Of a stretch of 6,447 nt of DNA, positions 1 through 6,447 are shown piece by piece. The stretch is taken from assembly GCA_018702715.1 (NCBI GenBank), contig JABIYQ010000634.1:1-6447 (forward strand). The letters run 5' to 3'. The notes under the pieces were generated by a model, which was not told the origin of the DNA, did no database searches, and saw only the letters and a program-made list of their open reading frames with translations. Position 1 is the first letter of the stretch, and every line of letters begins with the position of its first letter. Source of the stretch: Desulfobacula sp. GTDB lineage: Bacteria > Desulfobacterota > Desulfobacteria > Desulfobacterales > Desulfobacteraceae. The position numbers and the translations under genes are program-made.

Positions 1-398
1 GAAAATATGTCTTTTTCCTTTTGAACAACCAGCCTGTCTTTCTTATTGATTTCATATTCAAAACCAACAAGATGATTTTCCTGCAAAATAATTTTATAGG
101 GCCGGCCTTCTCTGATCTGTGTTAGAGGAAAAACATCTGAGCTGCGTTTACTTATCTCGTATATGGTTTTTAGCGGAAGATATTTATTGAGCAAAGAAGA
201 TGCAGTATCTCCTCGTTTTATCAACCCTTTTACAATTTTCATTTCCGGAAGGGTTATTGAAATGGCCGTGTTTGTATTTTTATCTGAATTTGAAGCAACA
301 ACGATGTTTAAGCTGCAATTAAAAAAAATGCCTGCGGTAAAGAGTATAAAAAGAATTTTTTTTGTACAGGTTCTTTTCCTATTACTGCATATTCTCAT
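1..398 (-). CDS. Exported protein, probable M23-family metallopeptidase, N-terminal part (cut by left edge)
   Basis: Reading the minus strand from ATG at 398 gives 132 uninterrupted codons that run off the window. The start has an AGGAAG ribosome site (404-409) five bases upstream. Residues 1-14 are basic (RKR, KK), and about 15-35 are hydrophobic and end in NIVVA-SNS. This looks like a Sec signal peptide or an N-terminal membrane anchor; the Cys at 28 lacks a proper lipobox. Residues about 53-130 contain KGLIKRGDTASSLL, then LPLKTIYEIS, VFPLTQIREGRPYKIIL and FEYEINKKDRLVV. I recognise this pattern from the LysM/OapA-like region preceding the peptidase domain in M23 (lysostaphin-type) endopeptidases of Gram-negative bacteria, which cut peptidoglycan cross-links in the periplasm. 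The zinc-binding HxxxD and HxH motifs are not in the window, so catalysis is inferred. It lies downstream of PFOR in the same direction but behind a terminator. Confidence 0.72.
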   Translation of the reverse strand, partial: MRICSNRKRTCTKKILFILFTAGIFFNCSLNIVVASNSDKNTNTAISITLPEMKIVKGLIKRGDTASSLLNKYLPLKTIYEISKRSSDVFPLTQIREGRPYKIILQENHLVGFEYEINKKDRLVVQKEKDIF

Positions 399-441
399 TT
401 TTTCTTCCTGTTTAATTAACCCTTTAACAAAATTGTTGTAA

Positions 442-470
442 ACCATATACAAACAAAGATCTTTAGTAAA
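442..470 (-). promoter_or_regulatory. Candidate promoter of the M23-like gene
   Basis: On the minus strand TTTACT (465-470, 4/6 to the -35 consensus) and TATGGT (442-447, 4/6 to the -10 consensus) are separated by 17 bases. The site lies about 45 bases upstream of the start codon and downstream of the PFOR terminator. That is where the gene would need its own promoter. The match is modest and the region is AT-rich, so chance is possible. A perfect 10-base palindrome (455-464) sits in the spacer. Confidence 0.3.
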
Positions 471-500
471 GATAATTTTTTTTGCAATCCACTGTAAAAA

Positions 501-537
501 TTAAAAGGACTGAAATGTAAAATCCCAGTCCTTTTAA
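501..537 (-). terminator. Rho-independent terminator of the PFOR gene
   Basis: A perfect 12-base inverted repeat (arms 501-512 and 526-537, core AAAGGACTG/CAGTCCTTT) encloses a 13-base loop, starting 25 bases after the PFOR stop codon. On the minus strand the second arm runs into a T-rich tail (TTTTAATTTTTA), as expected of an intrinsic terminator. The other strand also has a T-rich stretch (ATTATTTTTAT), so it may work in both directions. No plus-strand gene ends here. Confidence 0.8.
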
Positions 538-561
538 AATTATTTTTATCTGTTTAAAATG

Positions 562-3500
562 CTATTTTTCTTCTTTGCCGATCTGGGCCATCATTTTAAA
601 CAGGGTATATTTATCTGTTACCTCTTCTCCAATTTTAGCTCTCAGCCGTTTTGATTCTTTTGGGAAACTCTTTTCAAGAGCTGCAAACCTTGTTTCACCG
701 CCAAGAAATTCCTGAATGGTTCCATCAGGCGCTTTTGAATCCAGGACAAATGGATTCTTACCCTCTTTAACCAATTCAGGGTTATACCTGTAGAGTGGCC
801 AGTAACCTGATTCAACGGCCAGTTTCCCTTCAAACTGTGATTTTCCCATACCTTTTCTGATACCCTGATTGATACATGGGGCATAACAGATAATCAAAGA
901 TGGTCCAGGATATTTTTCAGCTTCAAGAAAGGCCTTCATGGTCTGATTTTTGTTTGCCCCCATGGAGATTGATGCCACATAAACATATCCATAACTCATG
1001 ATCATGCGGCCCAGGTCTTTTTTACCGATCTTTTTACCTGTGGCAGCATATTTTGCAATGGCGCCCGTGGGTGTTGCCTTGGAAGACTGTCCGCCTGTAT
1101 TGGAATAAACTTCCGTGTCCATGACCATGATATTTATATCTTCTCCCGAGGCAAGAACATGATCCAGGCCGCCGAATCCAATATCATAGGCCCAGCCGTC
1201 ACCGCCAAAGACCCAATGAGATTTTTTCACAAACACATCTTTTTCATCATAGATTTCTTTTAAAATGCCGCTGGTCTCATCTTTTAGTAATGTTTTTAAG
1301 GCAAAAGAATACTTTTTAGACTCTTCAGCATCATCTTTTCCTGCTATCCAGCCTTTTAACGCATCTTTGGTTTCAGAAGATATCTTGGTTTCAAGGGCTT
1401 GTTCAGCCTTTGCTGCCAGGGTTTTTCTGCGGGTTTGGGTGGCCAGCATCATTCCATACCCAAATTCTGCCGCATCTTCAAATAAAGAGCTTGCCCATGC
1501 CGGACCTTCCCCGTCTGCATTTGTGCAATAGGGTGTTGCCGGTGCCGACCCTCCCCATATGGAGGAACAACCCGTAGCATTTGCAATGGTCATCCTTTCA
1601 CCAAAAAGCTGGGTTAAAAGTTTTGCATAGGGTGTTTCACCACATCCTGCACATGCGCCGGAGAACTCAAGAAGTGGCTGAAAAAACTGGCTTCCTTTAA
1701 TCGTTTCCCTTTTAAGAATATCTGTTTTAAAAGGTATGGTTTTGGAGAATTTATGATTATCCACCTGGTTTTCAACCTGGCTGGCCAAAGACTTCATCTC
1801 AAGGGCAACCGTTTTGGCCGGGCAGATATCTGCACAATTCCCACAGCCCTGACAATCCAGTGGATTAACCTGAATTCTGAACTTATATGCCTCCATCCCT
1901 TTTCCTTTGCCTTCAATTGTAACAAAATTTTCAGGGGCACGCTTAAGTTCCTCGTCTGTGGCAACGATCGGAATAATAGCTGCATGTGGACAAACAAATG
2001 CACACTGGTTACACTGAATGCAATTTTCAGCAATCCATTCCGGCACATCAATGGCAACACCTCTTTTTTCATACTGGGAGGTTGCCTGTTCAAAAACACC
2101 ATCCGGTGAAAATACACTGACGGGAAGATCGTCTCCGCCCTGGGCATTAATTTTTCGCATGACATTATCTACAAACGCTGTGGTCTTTTCAACAGTCGCT
2201 TCTTGTCTTTTACCCTTTTTCCAGGCTGCCGGAACCTTTATTTCAACAAGATTTTCAAGGGTTTTATCAACTGCTTCCATATTCATTGAAACAATTTTTT
2301 CACCCTTTTTACCAAACTTGGCTGCTATATCTTCCTTAAGAAGCTTGATGGCTTTTTCAACGGGGAGAACATTGGCAAGACTGAAAAAACAGGTTTGCAT
2401 AATCATGTTTATCCGACCGCCCAGTCCAACTTCACCGGCAATTTTAACGGCATCAATATTATAAAATTTAAGTTTTTTATCATAAATGGTTTTTCTTAAA
2501 TCACCGGGAATATTGTTTTCCATGTCTTTAACAGACCAGGGTGAATTTAAAAGAAAGGTTCCGCCTTGTTTTAAACCCTTGAGAACATCATAAAGTTCCA
2601 CATAATTGGATTTATGACAGGCCACAAAATCAGAATTGTCAATCAGGTATGTTGACTGTATGGGCACATCACCAAATCTTAAATGGGATACTGTCAGCCC
2701 CCCTGATTTCTTTGAATCATAGGCAAAATAACCCTGGGCATATTTATCCGTGTTGTCTCCGATAATAGCGATGGCGCTCTGGTTGGCCCCAACAGTTCCG
2801 TCAGCTCCAAGACCCCAGAATTTAGCGGCAATGGTTCCTTTTGGGGCTGGATGGAAACCTGTTTTCACCTCAAGGGATGTATGGGTTACATCGTCAATAA
2901 TACCCACTGTAAAATGATTTTTCGGCTGGATGGATTTCATGTTGTCAAAAACAGCCTTAATCATATTTGGATTAAATTCCTTGGAGGACAGGCCATATCT
3001 GCCGCCAACGATCTTAGGGCTTTCACCGTACTCCATGAATGCCGTGCACACATCTGTGTATAGCGGTTCGCCAAGGGCACCCGGTTCCTTGGTTCTGTCA
3101 AGCACAGTCAGTGTTTCAACACTTGCCGGTACTGCTCTTAAAAAGCTTTCCCTGTCAAAAGGTCTGTAAAGGCGAACTTTTACAAGCCCAAGCCTCTCTC
3201 CTTCGGCATTGAGCTGGTTAATGGATTCTTCAATAGCTTCACAGCCTGAACCCATGGCGACAATCACTTTGTCAGCTTGTGGATCTCCCACATAATCAAA
3301 TAGATTATATTCCCGACCGGTTAGATTGCTCACCTTTTTCATATATTTATTCACAATGGCCGGAATTTTAATATAATAAGAATTGGCAGCTTCCCTGCCC
3401 TGAAAATAGATATCCGGGTTCTGTGCGGTTCCCCTGGTATCAGGATGTTCCGAGTTTACTGCGCGGCTTTTAAATTCTTTTAAGGCATCATAATTAAACA

Positions 3501-4080
3501 GGGCAGCCATGTCATCATATTCAATCATTTCTATTTTCTGGATTTCATGGGAAGTTCTGAACCCGTCATAGAAATGAAGGAAGGGTACCCTGGCTTCCAT
3601 GGTGGCAAGATGAGCAACCAAAGCAAGATCCTGGGCTTCCTGGACGGAGTTGGACGCAAGCATGGCAAAACCTGTCTGTCTTGCGGCCATAACATCCTGG
3701 TGATCACCAAAAATGGAAAGCGCATGGGCTGAAATAGCACGGGCTGTTACATGGAAAACACAGGGAAGAAGCTCTCCTGCAATTTTATACATATTGGGAA
3801 TTTTAAGTAAAAGTCCCTGGGATGCTGTGAATGTTGATGTAACCGCTCCTGCAGCAAGAGAACCATGAACTGCTCCTGCAGCCCCTGCTTCAGATTGCAT
3901 TTGTTTTATGTTTAACACCTGACCAAATATATTTTTTCTGCCTTTGGATGCCCAATTGTCTGCAATTTCGCCTAAGGGGCTTGAAGGTGTTATTGGATAA
4001 ATAGTAGCAACTTCGCTCATGGCATAGGCCACATGGGTTGCTGCCGTATTTCCATCAATAGTCTGCATTCTCTTTTTCAT
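562..4080 (-). CDS. nifJ: Pyruvate:ferredoxin (flavodoxin) oxidoreductase, single-chain
   Basis: Oxidises pyruvate with CoA to acetyl-CoA and CO2, reducing ferredoxin or flavodoxin. It acts in the cytosol and is reversible in anaerobes. All domains of the homodimeric enzyme appear in order. The pyrimidine-binding domain (about 15-245) has YPITPSSP with T31, E64 and R114, the same numbering as D. africanus PFOR. Next come the transketolase-C-like domain (about 268-370), the gamma domain (about 425-610), the EKR linker, and a ferredoxin domain with two CxxCxxCxxxC sets (C687/690/693/697 and C743/746/749/753). The TPP domain has GDGWAYD (960-966) and NTGGQ (994-998). The proximal 4Fe-4S cluster ligands are C810, C813, C838 and C1069. 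Length is 1172 residues, usual for the family, without the extra C-terminal domain of the D. africanus enzyme. The start at 4080 has a GAGG site (4090-4093) nine bases upstream; Met5 is too far from it. The stop is TAG. No break or missing key residue. It stands alone between two terminators, so it is probably monocistronic. The por versus nifJ name is convention; no nitrogenase genes are visible. Confidence 0.97.
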   Translation of the reverse strand: MKKRMQTIDGNTAATHVAYAMSEVATIYPITPSSPLGEIADNWASKGRKNIFGQVLNIKQMQSEAGAAGAVHGSLAAGAVTSTFTASQGLLLKIPNMYKIAGELLPCVFHVTARAISAHALSIFGDHQDVMAARQTGFAMLASNSVQEAQDLALVAHLATMEARVPFLHFYDGFRTSHEIQKIEMIEYDDMAALFNYDALKEFKSRAVNSEHPDTRGTAQNPDIYFQGREAANSYYIKIPAIVNKYMKKVSNLTGREYNLFDYVGDPQADKVIVAMGSGCEAIEESINQLNAEGERLGLVKVRLYRPFDRESFLRAVPASVETLTVLDRTKEPGALGEPLYTDVCTAFMEYGESPKIVGGRYGLSSKEFNPNMIKAVFDNMKSIQPKNHFTVGIIDDVTHTSLEVKTGFHPAPKGTIAAKFWGLGADGTVGANQSAIAIIGDNTDKYAQGYFAYDSKKSGGLTVSHLRFGDVPIQSTYLIDNSDFVACHKSNYVELYDVLKGLKQGGTFLLNSPWSVKDMENNIPGDLRKTIYDKKLKFYNIDAVKIAGEVGLGGRINMIMQTCFFSLANVLPVEKAIKLLKEDIAAKFGKKGEKIVSMNMEAVDKTLENLVEIKVPAAWKKGKRQEATVEKTTAFVDNVMRKINAQGGDDLPVSVFSPDGVFEQATSQYEKRGVAIDVPEWIAENCIQCNQCAFVCPHAAIIPIVATDEELKRAPENFVTIEGKGKGMEAYKFRIQVNPLDCQGCGNCADICPAKTVALEMKSLASQVENQVDNHKFSKTIPFKTDILKRETIKGSQFFQPLLEFSGACAGCGETPYAKLLTQLFGERMTIANATGCSSIWGGSAPATPYCTNADGEGPAWASSLFEDAAEFGYGMMLATQTRRKTLAAKAEQALETKISSETKDALKGWIAGKDDAEESKKYSFALKTLLKDETSGILKEIYDEKDVFVKKSHWVFGGDGWAYDIGFGGLDHVLASGEDINIMVMDTEVYSNTGGQSSKATPTGAIAKYAATGKKIGKKDLGRMIMSYGYVYVASISMGANKNQTMKAFLEAEKYPGPSLIICYAPCINQGIRKGMGKSQFEGKLAVESGYWPLYRYNPELVKEGKNPFVLDSKAPDGTIQEFLGGETRFAALEKSFPKESKRLRAKIGEEVTDKYTLFKMMAQIGKEEK

Positions 4081-4137
4081 AAGTTTGTACCTCGTTTAGT
4101 TTAATGTGAAAAAGTAAAGCTCCAATATAACTTTAAG

Positions 4138-4166
4138 GTTCTACAGCAAATGGTTGGATATGTAAA
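4138..4166 (-). promoter_or_regulatory. Candidate promoter of the PFOR gene
   Basis: On the minus strand TTTACA (4161-4166, 5/6 to the -35 consensus) is followed after 17 bases by TAGAAC (4138-4143, 4/6 to the -10 consensus). This would give a leader of about 50 bases before the start codon at 4080. A TATATT hexamer slightly downstream could be an alternative -10, but it lacks a well-spaced -35. The upstream aminotransferase gene ends in a terminator, so a promoter must lie in 4081-4277. The exact site is uncertain. Confidence 0.35.
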
Positions 4167-4277
4167 TAATTAAAGAAACTCGATACTTAAGATCTTGTTG
4201 AAAAACATATAAAAATAAAAAGTTTTCTTTTTAAACGGCGCCGGTTATCCTCTGCTTTTATTTCTAAAGAGAAAATA

Positions 4278-4320
4278 ATAAAACGTAACAGGGGAAAAAA
4301 GGCCTCCTGTTACGTTTTAT
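4278..4320 (-). terminator. Rho-independent terminator of the aminotransferase gene
   Basis: A perfect 15-base inverted repeat (arms 4278-4292 and 4306-4320, core AACGTAACAGG/CCTGTTACGTT) flanks a 13-base loop. It begins 37 bases after the aminotransferase stop codon. On the minus strand the second arm ends in GTTTTATTATTTTC, a T-rich tail. It separates the aminotransferase from PFOR. It is symmetrical enough to act on the plus strand too, but no plus-strand gene reaches it. Confidence 0.85.
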
Positions 4321-4357
4321 AGTGCCTGGTGTTTGAATAAAAACCGAACAAATTAAA

Positions 4358-5485
4358 TTATAAGGCCTGGTCTAATGCCTCTTCTAAGTTTTTAACTGTG
4401 CGATCTATATTTTGCAATTTATCCAGGCCGAATAATCCCAGCCGGAAGGTTTGGAAATCTTCAGGTTCATCACATTGCAACGGGACTCCTGCAGCTGTTT
4501 GTATCCCGATATCCAAAAGTTTTTTCCCCGTGTGTATGTCTTTATCTTCTGTGTAACAAACAATAACACCCGGGGCCTGGAATCCTTCGGCTGCAACAAT
4601 TTTGATGTTTTTGCTTTTTAAAAGTGCTTTGACCTTGTTACCAAGCTCCTGCTGCTTTGTACGGGCTTTCTCAAAACCATAGTTTTCTGTTTCTTTCATC
4701 ACATTGCAAAAAACTCTAAGGGCATCTGTGGGCATTGTTGCGTGATACGCATGTCCACCGTTCTCATATGCCTCCATGATTTTAAACCACTTAAGCAAAT
4801 CGCAAGCAAAACTGGTACTGATCGTTTTTTCTATTTTTTCTTTTGCTATAGCGCTCAGCATTACCAATCCACTACAGGGTGAACCGCTCCAGCCTTTTTG
4901 TGGTGCCGTTATAAGTATGTCTATACCACTTTTTTCCATGTCCACCCATATGGTACCCGAAGCAATACAGTCTAAAACAAATAGACCGCCAACTGAGTGC
5001 ACTGCATCTGCAACCGCCCGAAGGTAATCGTCAGGCAGCATCATACCTGATGAGGTTTCAACATGAGGGGCAAAAACAATTTCTGGTTTTTCATCCTTAA
5101 TCGTTGCGACAACTTCTTTTATGGGTGCTGGTACAAAAGCTGCCTGTTTTTTGTTCTCAACCCGACGGGCTTTTATTACAACAGACTTTTGAGGAATATT
5201 ACCCATTTCGAAAATCTGGGTCCATCTATAGCTAAACCAGCCGTTTCGAAGAACAAGACACTTTTTATCCGTTGCAAATTGTCTTGCCACAGCTTCCATC
5301 GCATAAGTGCCTCCGCCTGGAACAACAATAACAGCTTGGGCATTGTACACTTTTTTAAAAGTGGTGGAAATATCATTCATCACCCCTTGGAATGACTTTG
5401 ACATATGATTAAGTGAGCGGTCTGTGAAAACCACTGAGTATTCAAGCAGCCCTTCTGGGTCAACATCGGGAAGTAAACCTGGCAT
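4358..5485 (-). CDS. Class V PLP-dependent aminotransferase, alanine-glyoxylate/serine-pyruvate type
   Basis: A fold-type I PLP enzyme of the alanine-glyoxylate/serine-pyruvate group. It probably moves an amino group between a small amino acid (alanine, serine or glycine) and glyoxylate or pyruvate in the cytosol; the true substrate pair cannot be read from sequence. In the 375-residue product, GGGTYAMEA (about 57-65) is the cofactor phosphate loop and APHVETSSG (139-147) is the family signature near the ring. D172 in FVLDC should pair with the pyridine nitrogen, K197 in APQKGWSGSP should form the Schiff base, and R348 in TFRLGLFG should bind the substrate carboxylate. ATG at 5485 is preferred over the in-frame ATG at 5560 for two reasons: AAGGA lies seven bases upstream (5493-5497), and the extra 25 codons would cover the promoter and are lysine- and isoleucine-rich without family resemblance. 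The gene ends in TAA ahead of its own terminator and looks intact. A phosphonate-pathway transaminase is a less likely alternative. Confidence 0.9.
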   Translation of the reverse strand: MPGLLPDVDPEGLLEYSVVFTDRSLNHMSKSFQGVMNDISTTFKKVYNAQAVIVVPGGGTYAMEAVARQFATDKKCLVLRNGWFSYRWTQIFEMGNIPQKSVVIKARRVENKKQAAFVPAPIKEVVATIKDEKPEIVFAPHVETSSGMMLPDDYLRAVADAVHSVGGLFVLDCIASGTIWVDMEKSGIDILITAPQKGWSGSPCSGLVMLSAIAKEKIEKTISTSFACDLLKWFKIMEAYENGGHAYHATMPTDALRVFCNVMKETENYGFEKARTKQQELGNKVKALLKSKNIKIVAAEGFQAPGVIVCYTEDKDIHTGKKLLDIGIQTAAGVPLQCDEPEDFQTFRLGLFGLDKLQNIDRTVKNLEEALDQAL

Positions 5486-5514
5486 ATCTGTATCCTTAAT
5501 ATAAAAAATTGAAA

Positions 5515-5543
5515 ATTTTATCAGAATTGTTTGTATCTGGCAA
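5515..5543 (-). promoter_or_regulatory. Sigma70-like promoter of the aminotransferase gene
   Basis: On the minus strand TTGCCA (5538-5543, 5/6 to the -35 consensus) and TAAAAT (5515-5520, 5/6 to the -10 consensus) are 17 bases apart. Just upstream of the -35 is an A-tract (5549-5557 read as A on this strand) resembling an UP element. Transcription would begin near 5508, giving a leader of about 20 bases containing the AAGGA site. This is the best promoter match in the window and argues against the longer reading frame starting at 5560. Confidence 0.65.
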
Positions 5544-5733
5544 GAATATTTTTTTTTCAAAAGGCAACATCTTGAATATAGAGGAAAATCATCTATTTTA
5601 CAAAATTTTCAAAAAAGATTAAGAAAGTTAGATTTTGTTATCCGGAAAAGTGATGAACTTTGCAATCTCATTGATTTGATGATTAAAGAAGAAGCCTGTT
5701 AATTTTTATTCAAATGTGGTAAAAAAGATTCCG

Positions 5734-5761
5734 TTGAAACAATATATTATTTTAATAAAAA
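5734..5761 (+). promoter_or_regulatory. Weak candidate promoter of the rdgC-like gene
   Basis: TTGAAA (5734-5739, 4 to 5 of 6 to the -35 consensus) and TAAAAA (5756-5761, 4/6 to the -10 consensus) are 16 bases apart. They would start transcription roughly 20 bases ahead of the ATG at 5788. The whole stretch is almost pure A and T, so hexamer matches are cheap and other placements are possible. Confidence 0.25.
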
Positions 5762-5787
5762 TAACTATTTATAACAAGGATAAAGGT

Positions 5788-6402
5788 ATGGGATTAATCT
5801 CTTCAACACATTCCGTCAGCCGGTATCATATTGATGGAAAAATTGAGGGTTCAGTAATAGATGAAGTGCGAAATGGTTTAATAAAACATTCTATTCCAAA
5901 AATAGAAAGTGAATATGATGAAATCTCAGCCGGGTGGACACCGGTTGAAAGTCCTTATAATCCGGATTTTGATAAATTTTCTTTTTTGTTTGGAACTTAT
6001 TTTCTTTTTTCTCTTAGAATTGATAAAAAATCAATCCCGGCTAAACTAATCCAGAAATATATGGCCATTGAAATTGAAAAAAAGAAGGAAAAATCAGGAA
6101 GGGATTTTATTGCTAAAAATGAAAAATCAGAAATAAAAGAGCTGGTTACAGATATATTAATGCATAAAATTCCCGCCATTCCCAATGTGTATGATGTATT
6201 GTGGAATTATGAAGAAAAAAATTTATACTTATATACCACACAGAAAGCAGCTAATGAGTTTTTTGAAACCATATTTTTAAAATCCTTTAATTTAAAACCC
6301 ATTAGGCTTTTCCCCTATACCATTGTTGAAACCAAATCCAAATTTTCCAACCCGCAAAAAGACCGGGTCCAAACACTTGTCCCTTTAAAATATTCGAGGT
6401 AA
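5788..6402 (+). CDS. rdgC: RdgC-family recombination-associated protein, short (N-terminal) form
   Basis: RdgC in Escherichia coli is a ring-shaped dimeric double-strand DNA-binding protein that restrains RecA and affects recombination and replication restart. This 204-residue protein follows the family pattern in order: SRYHIDGK near the start (11-18), AGWTP (48-52; GWVPP in E. coli), LRIDKKSIPAKLI (77-89; E. coli has a similar KILPSPVI stretch), the charged helix KNEKSEIKELV (110-120), and the block DVLWNYEEKNLYLYTT...AANEFFETIFLKSF...PIRLFPYT (136-178), matching the E. coli MMWID...ASAKKAEDTLALL...LPVVPL segment. The match stops there, whereas E. coli RdgC continues to about 303 residues, so the C-terminal third is absent. 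The start at 5788 is chosen over the upstream in-frame ATG at 5716 because AAGGA (5776-5780) lies seven bases before it and residues 2-18 fit the family start. The next gene begins five bases after the stop. Function by homology only. Confidence 0.78.
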   Translation: MGLISSTHSVSRYHIDGKIEGSVIDEVRNGLIKHSIPKIESEYDEISAGWTPVESPYNPDFDKFSFLFGTYFLFSLRIDKKSIPAKLIQKYMAIEIEKKKEKSGRDFIAKNEKSEIKELVTDILMHKIPAIPNVYDVLWNYEEKNLYLYTTQKAANEFFETIFLKSFNLKPIRLFPYTIVETKSKFSNPQKDRVQTLVPLKYSR

Positions 6403-6407
6403 TCTTT

Positions 6408-6447
6408 ATGCTTGATATTGCAACTGCTTATAATAAATACAAATTTC
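6408..6447 (+). CDS. Start of a gene coupled to rdgC, cut by right edge
   Basis: ATG at 6408 lies five bases after the rdgC-like stop codon. A GAGG ribosome site (6396-6399) overlaps the last rdgC codons with an eight-base spacer, so the two are almost certainly cotranscribed and probably translationally coupled. Thirteen codons are visible (MLDIATAYNKYKF), too few to assign from sequence. I infer from my memory of deltaproteobacterial genomes, where short rdgC genes are followed by a protein with an early FLGxEFLTWLW-like stretch, that this may encode the RdgC C-terminal partner. That inference is untested here. Confidence 0.6.
   Translation, partial: MLDIATAYNKYKF

Larger units (their letters stand above)
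5486..5787. other. Divergent intergenic region between the aminotransferase and rdgC-like genes
   Basis: About 300 very AT-rich bases hold the aminotransferase promoter on the minus strand and must hold the promoter of the rdgC-like gene on the plus strand. I see no RNA gene, clear operator or LexA-type box. One plus-strand frame is free of stops from 5505 to the TAA at 5700-5702, and its end reads like protein (LCNLIDLMIKEEAC). It has no ATG, GTG or TTG start until the fifth codon-rich segment near its end, so I do not call it a gene. It could be a decayed gene end or chance. Confidence 0.5.

Noticed and set aside
163..441. Plus-strand open frame of 92 codons
   Set aside because: It lies opposite the M23-like gene, which has a ribosome site, signal-like N-terminus and recognisable domain; the plus-strand translation resembles nothing and lacks a good ribosome site.
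1753..2464. Overlapping open frames of about 118 to 148 codons on both strands within the PFOR gene
   Set aside because: They cover the PFOR ferredoxin and EKR region, whose real frame is certain from the cysteine motifs; the alternates are shadow frames.
4217..4232. Small hairpin AAAAAG-TTTT-CTTTTT upstream of PFOR
   Set aside because: Six mostly A-T pairs in an AT-rich region make too weak a stem to support a terminator or RNA element.
4081..4277. Possible riboswitch in the PFOR leader (for example thiamine-pyrophosphate-sensing)
   Set aside because: The likely leader is only about 50 bases and shows no conserved THI-box-like segments or multi-helix structure.
5063..5395. Plus-strand open frame of 110 codons opposite the aminotransferase
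   Set aside because: The aminotransferase frame carries all catalytic motifs; this is an antisense shadow without a supporting start.
5716..5787. Longer start for the rdgC-like gene
   Set aside because: The 24 extra residues (lysine- and isoleucine-rich) do not fit the family start, lack a clear ribosome site, and cover the likely promoter, while AAGGA precedes the ATG at 5788.
1..6447. Mobile element, CRISPR array, tRNA or defence cluster
   Set aside because: No terminal repeats, transposase or integrase motifs, regularly spaced repeats or tRNA-like cloverleaf were seen; the RdgC-like gene alone is not evidence of phage.

Overview
The window reads as ordinary, AT-rich chromosomal DNA from a strict anaerobe. 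It most resembles a sulfate reducer of the Desulfobacterota (Desulfobacter/Desulfobacula-like). The evidence is a single-chain pyruvate:ferredoxin oxidoreductase (PFOR) whose active-site numbering matches the Desulfovibrio africanus enzyme, a short RdgC-type protein of the kind I recall from deltaproteobacterial genomes, and AT-rich intergenic DNA. The taxonomic call is inference.

Layout. (1) Positions 1-398, minus strand: the first 132 codons of an exported protein. It has a signal-like N-terminus followed by a domain resembling the LysM/OapA-like N-terminal region of M23 cell-wall metallopeptidases. The catalytic part would lie beyond the left edge. (2) 399-561: candidate promoter of that gene and a clear hairpin terminator (501-537) ending the upstream gene. 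(3) 562-4080, minus: a complete 1172-residue PFOR (nifJ/por) with all cofactor-binding residues in place. (4) 4081-4357: leader and candidate promoter of PFOR, plus a strong 15-bp-stem terminator (4278-4320) of the next gene. (5) 4358-5485, minus: a complete class V PLP-dependent aminotransferase (alanine-glyoxylate/serine-pyruvate type) with a well-formed sigma70-like promoter that fixes its start. (6) 5486-5787: divergent intergenic region. (7) 5788-6402, plus: a 204-residue RdgC-family protein lacking the C-terminal third of classical RdgC. (8) 6408-6447, plus: the first codons of a tightly coupled downstream gene cut by the right edge, which may supply the missing RdgC portion.

The three minus-strand genes are co-oriented, but hairpin terminators and separate candidate promoters indicate individual transcription units rather than one operon. 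PFOR links pyruvate to acetyl-CoA, CO2 and reduced ferredoxin. The aminotransferase may interconvert pyruvate or glyoxylate with alanine or glycine, so both touch the pyruvate pool, but nothing shows co-regulation. The RdgC pair is a separate, divergent DNA-maintenance unit. I see no mobile element, CRISPR, tRNA/rRNA or defence island, and no convincing undescribed system. The most interesting point is the apparently two-gene form of RdgC at the right end.
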